The position numbers were made by a program, and so were the translations under genes. The notes under the pieces were generated by a model. That model was not told where the DNA came from. It saw only the letters and a program-made list of their open reading frames with translations, and did no database searches. A DNA stretch of 64,000 nt from Pseudomonas berkeleyensis (GTDB lineage Bacteria; Pseudomonadota; Gammaproteobacteria; Pseudomonadales; Pseudomonadaceae), in the NCBI RefSeq assembly GCF_014109765.1, contig NZ_CP059139.1:992001-1056000 (forward strand). Direction: 5' to 3'. The stretch's first letter is position 1. Each line of letters opens with the position of its first letter. Shown here in pieces: positions 7,824 through 16,412 of the stretch.

Positions 7824-8699
7824 ATGAGTTCCACACCGCTATCCGGCGTCAATCATCCGCTTAAGGGCATTGGTTTGATGGTGCTGGCGACCTTCCTGTT
7901 CGCCAGCCACGACGCGATTTCCAAGTACCTGTCCGGTTTCTACCCGATCGTCCTGATCGTCTGGGCACGCTATGTCGTGCACACCCTGCTCATGGCGAGC
8001 ATCTTCCTGCCGCAATCCGGCCTGCGTGTGCTGCGTACCAAACGGCCTGGTCTGCAGGTGCTGAGGGCGCTGTGTCTGCTTTCCGTCAGCCTGCTGTTCA
8101 CCACGGGCTTGATGTTCATGCCGTTGGCCGAAGCGACGTCGGTGATCTTCCTGGCGCCCTTGCTGGTGACTGCCCTGTCGGTGCCGTTGCTGGGCGAGAA
8201 GGTCAGTGTGGGGCAGTGGATCGCGGTGATCGTCGGCTTCATCGGGGTGATGATCATCGTTCACCCCGGTGGTGATCTGTTCACTCCAGCGGTGTTGTTG
8301 CCGCTGAGTGCGGCGTTCTGCTTCAGCCTCTACCAGATACTGACCCGGCGCCTGAGCACTGTGGACAGCGCCACCACCAGCAACTTCTTCGCAGGGCTGG
8401 TCAACACCCTGGTGATGAGCCTGCTGGTGCCGTTCTTCTGGCAGGTGCCGAGCCTGACGCATGGCCTGATGATGCTGGCTCTGGGCGGTTGCGGGATGGC
8501 TGCGCATCTGTTGCTGACCCATTCCTTCCGCTATGCGGCGCCGGCGATGCTGGCTCCGTTCGGCTATGTGCAGATCGTGTTCGCCGGTCTGCTTGGCCTA
8601 CTGGTGTTCGGGCACATGCCGGATGCCGTTGCGCTGGTCGGTATCGCGATCATCTGCCTCAGCGGTTTGGCGGCAGTCTGGACGCAGCGCAAGGGCTGA
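7824..8699 (+). CDS. DMT-superfamily (EamA) transporter
   Basis: This 291-residue protein has ten predicted membrane helices arranged as two EamA repeats (about residues 15-145 and 155-285). An early acidic FASHDAISKYLSGFYP segment is typical of drug/metabolite transporters. EamA proteins export or import small metabolites. It is separated from the TIM-barrel gene by 128 bp that carry an inverted repeat, and it is followed by a strong hairpin terminator. No clear Shine-Dalgarno precedes the ATG, so the start is less certain. The substrate is unknown. Confidence 0.85.
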   Translation: MSSTPLSGVNHPLKGIGLMVLATFLFASHDAISKYLSGFYPIVLIVWARYVVHTLLMASIFLPQSGLRVLRTKRPGLQVLRALCLLSVSLLFTTGLMFMPLAEATSVIFLAPLLVTALSVPLLGEKVSVGQWIAVIVGFIGVMIIVHPGGDLFTPAVLLPLSAAFCFSLYQILTRRLSTVDSATTSNFFAGLVNTLVMSLLVPFFWQVPSLTHGLMMLALGGCGMAAHLLLTHSFRYAAPAMLAPFGYVQIVFAGLLGLLVFGHMPDAVALVGIAIICLSGLAAVWTQRKG

Positions 8700-8712
8700 G
8701 TCGGCAAAAAAA

Positions 8713-8737
8713 GAAAAGGCCCATCAAGGGCCTTTTC
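8713..8737. terminator. Bidirectional terminator
   Basis: A 10-bp perfect stem, GAAAAGGCCC and GGGCCTTTTC, encloses a 5-base loop between two convergent genes. On the minus strand it is followed by a T-rich run (TTTTCTTTTTTT), making it a strong terminator for the MHS transporter; the plus-strand tail is weaker. Confidence 0.85.
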
Positions 8738-8757
8738 TCATTCTGCGGGAGGCTAAC

Positions 8758-10134
8758 TCAGTGAGCTGCTTCGCTCATTCCTTTCAGGCGCGTTGCATCG
8801 TACTCGGCCTTGTCCATCAGCTTGGCGTCCGGTTTGCCGAGATCGGACATCGGCACCCGATAGGTTTCCGGGGCGATATAGGCAGCGATGGCGCACAGGC
8901 AGGTGATGCCGAAAGCCATGCTGCCGATCACCATTGGGATGTTGTCCGAGCCGGGTGGTGCCATCAGGGCGAACAGCGCTGGCAGCATGGCGGTGAGCAT
9001 GGTGCCGATGTTCTGCGCGATGGCCATCGCTGATACGCGGTAGCGGGTCTGGAACAGCTCCGGGTAGAAGCTTGGGAACACGGCGTTATAACCCTGGTAG
9101 ACCACGCCCCACATCAGCAGCGACATGACGAAGGCCAATGGCACGTTGGCGATGCTGATCGCATACAGGTAGCCGAAGGCCAGCAGCCCGGAACCCAGAG
9201 CGCCGGTGATCAGGGTCGGGCGCCGACCGATCTTGTCCGACAGGTTGCCGACGAAGGGGATCACCAGCACGGCGACAATGTTGCCGACCACTGGAATCCA
9301 CAGGTACACGCTCTTGTCGAAACCGATGCCGTAAGCCGGTTGTACGGCGTAGGCGGCGCCGAAGATGGTGGCGACGACCGGGATGGTGTTCATCAGCGCC
9401 ATCACCATGACCAGGAACATGTTCTTCCAGCTGTGGATGAAGGCTTCGGCGATTGGCGACTTGGCGATCTTCTGTTTGCTCTCTTCGTTGACGAAGGCAG
9501 GGGTCTCGTGGACTTCGCGACGAATGATGAAGCCAGCCAGCAATACGAGGGCACTGAGTAGGAATGGAATACGCCAGCCCCAGTCGTTGAAGGCCTCGCT
9601 CGGCATGAAGTAGGCCAGCGGCAGGAACACGGCAGCCGCGAGAACCTGACCAGCCTGAACGCCCTGCAGGGTAAAGCTGGCATAGAAACCTCGTCGTCCG
9701 AAGGGGGCGTGTTCGAGAATCATCGAACTGGCACCGGAGATTTCCCCAGCAACCGCGAAGCCCTGAATCAGGCGCAGTACCACCAGCAGTGCCGGTGCCA
9801 GCAGGCCGATGTCGTGATAGGTCGGCAGCAGGCCAACGGCCATGGTCGAAATACCCATCAGGAACATGCACAGCAGCAGCACGTTCTTGCGGCCGCGGGT
9901 ATCACCCCAGTGACCTAGCACGAAAGCGCCTATCGGGCGGGCCAGGTAGCCGACGCCGTAGGTGGCCAATGAGGCGACGATGGCCATTTTCGGATCGGTG
10001 TTGGGGAAGAAGATCTGCGGGAAGATCAGCGCCGCCGCCTGGGCGTAGATGAAGAAGTCGTAGTACTCGAGAGCGGAACCGACCCAGCCACTGGCGGTCG
10101 CTTTCTTGGCTTGTGATGACGATGAGTTGGCCAT
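8758..10134 (-). CDS. MHS-family metabolite:proton symporter (shikimate transporter-like)
   Basis: This 458-residue member of the major facilitator superfamily has twelve hydrophobic segments. MASALEYYD-type motifs of the metabolite:H+ symporter branch are visible (WVGSALEYYDFFIYAQAAAL near residue 15; GHWGDTRGRKNVLL near residue 85). This branch includes ShiA, PcaT, KgtP and ProP. The ATG at 10134 (MANSSSSQAKK) is preferred because GGAGA lies 6 bases before it; upstream in-frame codons lack this. It is divergent from quiC across a 614-bp control region, which favours shikimate, quinate or dehydroshikimate as substrate. Confidence 0.9.
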   Translation of the reverse strand: MANSSSSQAKKATASGWVGSALEYYDFFIYAQAAALIFPQIFFPNTDPKMAIVASLATYGVGYLARPIGAFVLGHWGDTRGRKNVLLLCMFLMGISTMAVGLLPTYHDIGLLAPALLVVLRLIQGFAVAGEISGASSMILEHAPFGRRGFYASFTLQGVQAGQVLAAAVFLPLAYFMPSEAFNDWGWRIPFLLSALVLLAGFIIRREVHETPAFVNEESKQKIAKSPIAEAFIHSWKNMFLVMVMALMNTIPVVATIFGAAYAVQPAYGIGFDKSVYLWIPVVGNIVAVLVIPFVGNLSDKIGRRPTLITGALGSGLLAFGYLYAISIANVPLAFVMSLLMWGVVYQGYNAVFPSFYPELFQTRYRVSAMAIAQNIGTMLTAMLPALFALMAPPGSDNIPMVIGSMAFGITCLCAIAAYIAPETYRVPMSDLGKPDAKLMDKAEYDATRLKGMSEAAH

Positions 10135-10145
10135 CGTTGTCTCCA

Positions 10146-10156
10146 TTGTTTTTGTT
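10146..10156 (-). promoter_or_regulatory. Candidate Hfq/Crc motif in MHS-symporter leader
   Basis: On the minus strand this reads AACAAAAACAA, just before the GGAGA ribosome-binding site of the symporter. It fits AAnAAnAA and would allow catabolite repression at translation. Confidence 0.45.
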
Positions 10157-10536
10157 AGGTGGCAGGACGCACGCTCCCTCCAGGCCAGGCCTGATGGGGA
10201 CGCGAGCACGCGACTACGACGGGGCTCTACTCGAGCAACCCGGCGAACGCCGTCCGGTGGTGTTTGGGTGTAGGAAAGTCAGGTCAGAGAGGCGAAGTGC
10301 GAATCGTGCTCGCTCGGGGAGCTGTGGCAGGTCGGCAGGGAGATTGGCGAGCGATCAGGTAGCGAGTAGTGATCATGGGGTGGTTACCCGTTTGAAATTG
10401 TTATGCCGTGACACTTAGTTACGATTGCAGATTTGCTTGAGCGAGTAGTCTTGAAGAAACTGCCCGGTTGGCTGATTGCAACGTTGGCTCATGCTGCGCT
10501 TCTGGTCGAAAAGGCGTCAATCGCGAAAATCGGCCT

Positions 10537-10579
10537 TGTGTTCGTTAATCGAACACAATACTAACCGGTTCGTACATTT
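10537..10579. promoter_or_regulatory. Composite operator B upstream of quiC
   Basis: TGTTCGTTAATCGAACA (10539-10555) is a perfect palindrome that extends by one TG/CA pair on each side (10537-10557). It is followed by TAACCGGTTCGTACATTT (10562-10579). Order, orientation and spacing (6 bases here, 5 at site A) match composite operator A at 4614-4653, so the two promoters probably share two regulators. It is 170 bp before the quiC start. Confidence 0.7.
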
Positions 10580-10748
10580 TGAATTGCTGGTCTACAGTGG
10601 CGGGCGAATAATCATCGTCACCACGAAAGCAGGGCGCACCGCCCGTTTTGCGTGCCGGGGCGAATGACCTCACTACCCCGCGGGTTGCTCGATCCAATTC
10701 AAAAACGTGCTGGCTGACGAGCCGGTGCGAACAATAAGGAACACAAGC

Positions 10749-12656
10749 ATGCAGCGCTCAATTGCCACCGTTTCCCTTAGCGGTACCCTGCCCGAGAAAC
10801 TCGAAGCCATCGCCGCGGCCGGTTTCGACGGCGTGGAAATCTTCGAGAACGATCTGCTCTATTACGACGGCAGCCCTACCGAGATTCGCAAGCGCTGCGC
10901 CGACCTTGGCATCGCCATCACCCTGTTCCAGCCGTTCCGCGACTTCGAAGGCTGCCGCCGCGACCGTCTGCAGCGCAATATCGACCGCGCCGAGCGCAAG
11001 TTCGATCTGATGCAGGAACTGGGCACCGACCTGGTGCTGGTGTGCAGCAACGTCGCCCCCGACTCGCTGGGCGACGAGGAAATTCTTGTCGACGACCTGC
11101 GTCTGCTGGGCGAACGCGCCGGTGCGCGCGGCCTGCGTATCGGTTACGAAGCGCTGGCCTGGGGCCGTCACGTCAATACCTATCAGCAGGTGTGGAACCT
11201 GGTGCGTCAGGCCGACCACCCTGCCGTCGGGGTGATTCTCGACAGTTTCCATACCTTGTCGCTCAAGGGCGACCCGAGTGCCATCGCCGAGATTCCCGGC
11301 GACAAGATCTTCTTCGTGCAGATGGCCGATGCGCCGATCCTGGCCATGGACGTGCTGGAGTGGAGTCGCCATTTCCGCTGCTTCCCGGGGCAGGGCGAGT
11401 TCGACCTTGCCGGTTTCCTCGCGCCGATCCTGCGTACCGGCTATCGCGGCCCGCTATCGCTGGAAATCTTCAACGACGGCTTCCGCGCCGCGCCACCACG
11501 GCAGAACGCTGCTGACGGTTTGCGTTCGTTGCTCTATCTGGAAGAGAAAACCCACAAGCGCCTGCAGAAAGAGGGGCATGCGATCGAGCCGGGCGTGCTG
11601 TTCACCCCGCCAGCGGCGCATCCCTACGGTGGCATCGAGTTCCTTGAGTTCGCCGTCGATGAGGCGGTTGGTGCACGCCTGGCCGGTTGGCTGGAGCGTT
11701 TGGGCTTCGCTCATGCCGGTCAGCACCGCTCCAAGGATGTCAGCCTGCTGCGTCAGGGCGATATCAACATCGTGCTCAATGCTGAGCCTTACTCTTTCGC
11801 GCACAACTTCTTCGCGTCCCATGGCCCTTCACTGTGCGCCACGGCATTGCGAGTCAAAGATGGTGCCGATGCCTTGCAGCGTGCCTGCGATTATCGCGGC
11901 CAGCCCTATCGTGGCCTAGTCGGCCCGAACGAGCGCGAGGTGCCTGCTGTACGCGCTCCTGATGGCAGTCTGATTTACCTGGTGGAACAGGCTGGCGAGG
12001 GCCAGACCATCTATGACACCGACTTCAGCCTGAACCCGGCCGCTACGGCCACGGGTAGCCTGCAGCGCATCGACCATATGGCCCTGGCATTGCCGGCCGA
12101 TTCGCTGGACAGCTGGGTGCTGTTCTACAAGAGCCTGCTGGACTTCGAGGCTGACGACGAAGTGGTGCTGCCCGATCCTTATGGCCTGGTGAAAAGCCGC
12201 GCGATCCGTAGCCGTTGCAGCTCGATCCGCCTGCCGCTGAACATCTCGGAGAACCGCAACACGGCCATCGCCCATGCGCTGTCCAGCTATCAAGGTTCTG
12301 GCGTGCACCACATCGCGTTTTCCTGTGAGGACATCTTCGCCGAGGTGGCGCGTGCCAAGGAAGCTGGCGTACCGCTGCTGGAAATCCCGCTGAACTATTA
12401 CGACGACCTGGCGGCACGCTTCGATTTCGACGACGAGTTCCTCAGCGAGCTGGCATACTACAACGTGCTGTACGACCGCGACGCCCAGGGCGGCGAGCTG
12501 TTCCACGTCTACACCGAGCCGTTCGAGGAGCGTTTCTTCTTCGAGATCATCCAGCGCAAGAATGGTTATGTCGGCTACGGCGCGGCCAACGTCGCGGTGC
12601 GCCTGGCGGCCATGGCCAAGGCGCGCAGTGGTTCGGTGAAGAAGCCAAGGCTCTGA
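10749..12656 (+). CDS. quiC: 3-Dehydroshikimate dehydratase fused to HPPD-like domain (QuiC type)
   Basis: This 635-residue two-domain enzyme has a TIM-barrel dehydratase (about residues 1-285) with candidate metal ligands E134 (GYEALAW), D165/H168 (LDSFHTL), Q191 and E239 (LSLEIFND). It turns 3-dehydroshikimate into protocatechuate, the exit from hydroaromatic compounds to ring cleavage. The C-terminal half (about 295-625) is a 4-hydroxyphenylpyruvate-dioxygenase-like vicinal-oxygen-chelate pair. It keeps a full 2-His-1-Glu set: H443 (RIDHMALALP), H520 or H521 (GVHHIAFSCED) and E599 (RFFFEIIQR). Such fusions are known in Pseudomonas. The ATG at 10749 has AAGGA 8 bases upstream; a longer frame from 10707 lacks support. 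Confidence 0.92.
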   Translation: MQRSIATVSLSGTLPEKLEAIAAAGFDGVEIFENDLLYYDGSPTEIRKRCADLGIAITLFQPFRDFEGCRRDRLQRNIDRAERKFDLMQELGTDLVLVCSNVAPDSLGDEEILVDDLRLLGERAGARGLRIGYEALAWGRHVNTYQQVWNLVRQADHPAVGVILDSFHTLSLKGDPSAIAEIPGDKIFFVQMADAPILAMDVLEWSRHFRCFPGQGEFDLAGFLAPILRTGYRGPLSLEIFNDGFRAAPPRQNAADGLRSLLYLEEKTHKRLQKEGHAIEPGVLFTPPAAHPYGGIEFLEFAVDEAVGARLAGWLERLGFAHAGQHRSKDVSLLRQGDINIVLNAEPYSFAHNFFASHGPSLCATALRVKDGADALQRACDYRGQPYRGLVGPNEREVPAVRAPDGSLIYLVEQAGEGQTIYDTDFSLNPAATATGSLQRIDHMALALPADSLDSWVLFYKSLLDFEADDEVVLPDPYGLVKSRAIRSRCSSIRLPLNISENRNTAIAHALSSYQGSGVHHIAFSCEDIFAEVARAKEAGVPLLEIPLNYYDDLAARFDFDDEFLSELAYYNVLYDRDAQGGELFHVYTEPFEERFFFEIIQRKNGYVGYGAANVAVRLAAMAKARSGSVKKPRL

Positions 12657-12755
12657 CCGTGAGGCGGCGGAGTCCCGACGGGGCGCCGCTGCCCAGAGGC
12701 TGTGCGGCCTGCCATAATTCGTTCCATCCATACCTATAAAAAAGATCATTGCCGT

Positions 12756-13427
12756 ATGACTGAAGCCGCCGTAGGCCTCGCCTCCGCTCCCCCAGAAGCG
12801 GTGCGCAAGGCGCGCAAGAACAACCCTGAGAAGACCCGCGAGAGCATTCTCCAGGCCGCCATCACCGAATTCGTCCAGCAGGGCCTCTCGGGGGCGCGAG
12901 TGGATGCCATCGCCGAGCGTACCGCCACCTCGAAGCGGATGATCTATTACTACTTCGGGAGCAAGGAGCAGCTCTATCTTGAGGTTCTGATCAAGCTTTA
13001 CGGCGATATCCGCGGCACTGAGAGCCGGCTCGATCTGGCCTCGCTGCCTCCGGCCCTGGCGATCCGGCGGCTGGTGGAGTTCACCTTCGACCACCATGAC
13101 CGCAACGTCGACTTCGTGCGCATCGTCAGCATCGAGAACATCCACTACGGCGAGTACGTCAAGCAGTCGCCGGCCATCCGCCAGATGAGCAACGTGGTGC
13201 TCGACACCCTCGGCAAGACCATCCGCCGCGGCGAGGAGGAGGGCGTGTTCCGCACCAATATCGACGTGCTGGACGTGCATCTGCTGATGAGCTCGTTCTG
13301 TTTCTACCGCGTATCGAACCGGCATACCTTCGGGCATATCTTTGCCATCGACTTTCAGGATGATGAGACCAAAAGGCGGCACAAGGAGATGATCTGCGAG
13401 GCCGTGCTGCGCTTCGTGCAGCGTTAG
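12756..13427 (+). CDS. TetR-family transcriptional regulator
   Basis: This 223-residue protein has a TetR DNA-binding domain (about residues 25-75; ARVDAIAERTATSKRMIYYYFGSKEQLY) and a helical ligand domain in which RIVSIENIHYGEYV lies mid-protein. The ATG at 12756 is used rather than the frame start at 12702 because the HTH then sits at the normal distance from the N-terminus. It follows quiC by 99 bp and precedes a terminator. It is the obvious candidate for the 18-bp GTTAGTACATTT-type sites in the window, because their near-palindromic core is of the size TetR dimers bind; this link is inference. Confidence 0.9.
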   Translation: MTEAAVGLASAPPEAVRKARKNNPEKTRESILQAAITEFVQQGLSGARVDAIAERTATSKRMIYYYFGSKEQLYLEVLIKLYGDIRGTESRLDLASLPPALAIRRLVEFTFDHHDRNVDFVRIVSIENIHYGEYVKQSPAIRQMSNVVLDTLGKTIRRGEEEGVFRTNIDVLDVHLLMSSFCFYRVSNRHTFGHIFAIDFQDDETKRRHKEMICEAVLRFVQR

Positions 13428-13443
13428 CTCGCGTTTCTCCACG

Positions 13444-13477
13444 AAAGCCCCTGATACCTCGGTGTCAGGGGCTTTTT
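13444..13477. terminator. Bidirectional terminator between tetR and tctC2
   Basis: AAAGCCCCTGA and TCAGGGGCTTT form an 11-bp stem with a 10-base loop, followed by T residues on the plus strand and A-rich sequence before it. It separates two convergent genes. Confidence 0.85.
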
Positions 13478-13483
13478 CATGGA

Positions 13484-14485
13484 TCAGGGTTGTGCGATAC
13501 CGACCGACTCCGGCGAGATGGCCACGGCCTTGGCCTTGTACATCGACCAGGTGGTGACCGACTGCCAGCGCTTGAGGAAGGCGTCAGCTTCGGTGCCGTG
13601 GATATTCAGGGTCTTGGCGCCGAAATTCTTCAGGAACGCTTGATAGTCCTCGCTTGCCACGGCATTGGCGTAAGCCTTGACCAGCGTCTGCTTGATCTCG
13701 TCCGGGGTGTCTTTGTGCACGAACACGCCATAGAACGGCCCCCATGGCAGGTACTGCGCCAGATCCGGCAAGGTCTTGGTGATCGGTTCGACGCCTGGCA
13801 GTTCCGGCATTTCCTCGCTGGCAAACACGGCCAGGGCGCGGAACTTGCCCGAGGCGACCATTTCCTTGCTGGCGGCGAAGGACAGCGGAGTGAAGTCGAT
13901 ATGGCCGCCGAGCAGGGCGCTGACGATCGGGCCTTCGCCCTGGAAATTCACTTCACGGACTTTCAGATACTCCACGGCGCGGAACATCGAGAATACGGTG
14001 TTCTGCAGCGCGCCGACGCCGGTACTGCCCATGCGGATATTGCCGTCGCCCTTGCGGATGGCGTTGAGCAGGTCGTCCATGGTTTGCCATGGGCTGTCTG
14101 CCGTCACGGCGATCAGCACGCTGTTCTGGGCGATGATGTTGACCGGATAGAAGGCGCTGTAGTCGAAATCGGCCAGGCCCATCACCTGATACAGCTGTGG
14201 GTTTTCCGCGCCCAGCAGCAGGGTATAGCCGTTGGGGCGCTGCTGTTTGACGTAGCTGCCACCGATCAGCGCGGTGCCGCCTGGACGGTTGGTGATGACC
14301 AGTTTGGTATCGAGTTCTTTCTCGACGTGTGCGCTCAGGCTGCGCATCACGTTGTCGGTAGCACCACCGGCGCCCCAGGGGACGACGGCCTGGATGCTGC
14401 GTTCGGGGTAAGCGGCGTGAGCCGGCAAGGCCAGGGTGAGGGCGCTGAGTCCGAGAGCGGCGCCGGTCAGTAGGGATTTGAGCAT
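13484..14485 (-). CDS. Second TctC/Bug-family substrate-binding protein (no adjacent permease)
   Basis: This 333-residue protein is a paralogue of the tctC at 1076-2077, with the same length, near-identical signal peptide (MLKSLLTGAALGLSALTLALPAHA), the YPERSIQAVVPWGAGGATDNVMR start and the VGIAQP end. The ATG at 14485 is chosen from GGAGA 8 bases upstream and homology to the first copy. It is the last gene of the flavoprotein operon and has no TctA/TctB beside it. It therefore probably docks on the TctAB pair at 2.2-4.2 kb or works as a sensor, both known roles of orphan Bug proteins. Confidence 0.9.
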   Translation of the reverse strand: MLKSLLTGAALGLSALTLALPAHAAYPERSIQAVVPWGAGGATDNVMRSLSAHVEKELDTKLVITNRPGGTALIGGSYVKQQRPNGYTLLLGAENPQLYQVMGLADFDYSAFYPVNIIAQNSVLIAVTADSPWQTMDDLLNAIRKGDGNIRMGSTGVGALQNTVFSMFRAVEYLKVREVNFQGEGPIVSALLGGHIDFTPLSFAASKEMVASGKFRALAVFASEEMPELPGVEPITKTLPDLAQYLPWGPFYGVFVHKDTPDEIKQTLVKAYANAVASEDYQAFLKNFGAKTLNIHGTEADAFLKRWQSVTTWSMYKAKAVAISPESVGIAQP

Positions 14486-14503
14486 GTGGATGTTCTCCAT
14501 CGG

Positions 14504-14534
14504 TTGTTGTTGTGAACCCCTGTTCAGGCCGGGG
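14504..14534 (-). promoter_or_regulatory. Leader of second tctC: CA motif plus short hairpin
   Basis: On the minus strand ACCCC/GGGG (14517-14534) can pair and is followed by ACAACAACAA (14504-14513), an AAnAAnAA motif, then GGAGA. The layout copies the first tctC leader (2094-2126), so the leader was duplicated with the gene or kept by selection. Confidence 0.45.
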
Positions 14535-14579
14535 CGTACCTTGTCTTGCAGGTGAGTCGAGAGCAGGCGAGGCGCCCAG

Positions 14580-16346
14580 CTACAGCGCCTGAACCTCCTG
14601 TTGTGTGGGGACGGGGCGAGCTGTCTGGCGCGATGTGCTGTCATCGGCCAGGGCCAGGCCGGCGAGGTAGCCGAAGGTCATGGCCGGCCCGAGGGTGATA
14701 CCGCCACTGGGGTAATGGCCGGCCATCACGCTGTTCATGTCGTTGCCCACGGCGAACAGCCCGTCGATGGGCTGGCTGCCCGCGTCCAGGACGCGCGCAT
14801 CGGCATCGGTGCGCAGGCCGGCGAAGGTGCCCAGGCTGCCGGGGTGCAGCTTCACCGCGTAGAGGCGTCCGCGCAGGGCGCGTAGTGACGGGTTGGGCTG
14901 TTGCAGTGCCTCGCCCTGGGCGCGGTTGTAGGTAGAGCGGCCGCGCTGGAAATCAGGGTCTTCCCCCAGGCTGGCGAAGTGATTGAAGCGCTCCAGCGTG
15001 GCTTGCAGCGCCGATGCATCGATGGCGCAGCGGGCCGCCAGTTCGGCGCTGTTGGCGCCGCTGTGCAGATAGCCGCGACGCTGGTAGTAGCCATCGCTGA
15101 ATGGCAGCGGCTTGGCCCAGCCAATGCCGTAGCGCCAGCGCGCCTTGGCGTCGCATATCAGCCAGGCCTCGATGGGCTCGCCTGCGGGTGTGGCCTCGAT
15201 CAGCGCGTTCATGAAGTCGTGGTAGCAGTCGGCCTCGTTGGTGAAGCGCTTGCCATCACGACGCACGGCGATGAAGCCCGGTTTGGCCCGGTCGACCAGG
15301 TGCGGGAAGTTGCCGACGCTGCCATCACGACGCGGCACGCACGAGACCGGTGCCCAGGCGCCTGCATGCGCCAGGTCTGCAGCGACCACGGCCCCTACCG
15401 TTTCGCCCAGACGCAGACCATCGCCAGTGTTTTCCAGCGGGGCGGCGCTGTGATGCTCGGTACCCGTCGGGGCGTGCGCGATCAGTTGGGCGATGCGCTG
15501 GCGATCATGGGGAAAGCCGCCGCACGCCAGCACCACGCCGCGGTGCGCATTGACCAGCAGCTCGCCCTGCGCCTGTTGCAGCACGGCGCCGTAGACCCGG
15601 CCGTTGGCGTGCAGCAGGTGGTGAGCGGGGCTGGCGCTGAGCAGTTCGACCTGGCGATCCAGGGCGCTGCGCAGCAGGCGCGCCACCAACGCGTTACCGT
15701 TGACCAGTTGCCTGCCGCGACCCTGCAGCAGGCAGTCGCGCAGATGACGCAGCAGACGGCTGGCTACATGCAGGGCGGCGCGTGGCGAGCGACGGGCATT
15801 GAAGAAGGCGGCCATGTCGGCGCCACCGGCGATGCCCATGCCGAACAGGCTGACGATATCCAGCGGAGCGCGCATCCGTTTCAGGGTATCGCCGAGTAGC
15901 CGGCCATCGAAGGGCTGGGCGCACAATGAGCGACCGCCAGCAGACGCGCCGTCGCCATCGCGCATGTCCGGCATGCGGCTGCCGGAATAGAACTGCACGG
16001 CGGTACGGCTCTGGAAGAACTCGATCATCTCCGGGCCGCGTTGCAGGTAGGCCTGCTGCAGCGCGTCGAGTCGCTGACAATGAGTCTGCTCGCGCAGGTA
16101 GCGCTCTGGCGCATCGCCTTCTTCGACCAGGCCTTCAGCCCTGGCCAACGGGTTGCGCGGTATCCACAGCCAGCCACCAGACCAGGCGCTGGTACCACCA
16201 AGCTGTTCGGCCTTTTCCGCCACCACCACGCTCAAGCCGTGCTCTGCCGCGGTCACTGCCGCAGTCAGCCCGGCTGCGCCGGAGCCGATCACCAGCACGT
16301 CACAGTCGAGCGTACGCCTGGCCTGCTTGTTCTTGTCGTTTTGCAT
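14580..16346 (-). CDS. FAD-dependent dehydrogenase (fumarate reductase/3-ketosteroid dehydrogenase-like flavoprotein)
   Basis: This 588-residue protein has an N-terminal dinucleotide-binding motif (DVLVIGSGAAGLTAA, residues 16-30) and a GGTSAWSGGWLWIPRN flavin loop near residue 50. Its C-terminal FAD-contact segment is GLFAVGNDMNSVMAGHYPSGG followed by ITLGPAMTFGYLAG. Members dehydrogenate or reduce C-C bonds next to a carbonyl or carboxyl group, such as the delta-1 dehydrogenation of ring ketones. It is a paralogue of the gene at 16737-18479. Inside the operon it could desaturate a ring derived from a hydroaromatic acid; the substrate is not known. The 5' codons include AAGAACAA, a possible Hfq/Crc site. 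Confidence 0.87.
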   Translation of the reverse strand: MQNDKNKQARRTLDCDVLVIGSGAAGLTAAVTAAEHGLSVVVAEKAEQLGGTSAWSGGWLWIPRNPLARAEGLVEEGDAPERYLREQTHCQRLDALQQAYLQRGPEMIEFFQSRTAVQFYSGSRMPDMRDGDGASAGGRSLCAQPFDGRLLGDTLKRMRAPLDIVSLFGMGIAGGADMAAFFNARRSPRAALHVASRLLRHLRDCLLQGRGRQLVNGNALVARLLRSALDRQVELLSASPAHHLLHANGRVYGAVLQQAQGELLVNAHRGVVLACGGFPHDRQRIAQLIAHAPTGTEHHSAAPLENTGDGLRLGETVGAVVAADLAHAGAWAPVSCVPRRDGSVGNFPHLVDRAKPGFIAVRRDGKRFTNEADCYHDFMNALIEATPAGEPIEAWLICDAKARWRYGIGWAKPLPFSDGYYQRRGYLHSGANSAELAARCAIDASALQATLERFNHFASLGEDPDFQRGRSTYNRAQGEALQQPNPSLRALRGRLYAVKLHPGSLGTFAGLRTDADARVLDAGSQPIDGLFAVGNDMNSVMAGHYPSGGITLGPAMTFGYLAGLALADDSTSRQTARPVPTQQEVQAL

Positions 16347-16412
16347 GGGCGAGCGAGTCCTGCGCAGGCGCCGTGGCGCCTGCGTTTGTGAGTGGTACGG
16401 AGTTAGGTCAGG

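Larger units (their letters stand above)
10135..10748. promoter_or_regulatory. 614-bp divergent control region between MHS symporter and quiC
   Basis: No convincing gene is present; the plus-strand frames here are arginine-rich, lack ribosome-binding sites and look like noise. The region holds an AAnAAnAA leader motif for the symporter (10146-10156, minus strand), composite operator B (10537-10579) and a quiC leader motif AACAATAA (10730-10737). About 270 bp (10180-10450) contain nothing I can interpret. Confidence 0.6.

Noticed and set aside
10537..10579. Composite operator considered as an attachment site or IS end
   Set aside because: No integrase, transposase or target duplication nearby; the same layout recurs at another divergent promoter, favouring an operator.
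10113..10667. Short plus-strand ORFs in the MHS-quiC gap (10113-10418, 10476-10667)
   Set aside because: They lack ribosome-binding sites, are Arg/Ser-rich and overlap the operator region; no family resemblance.
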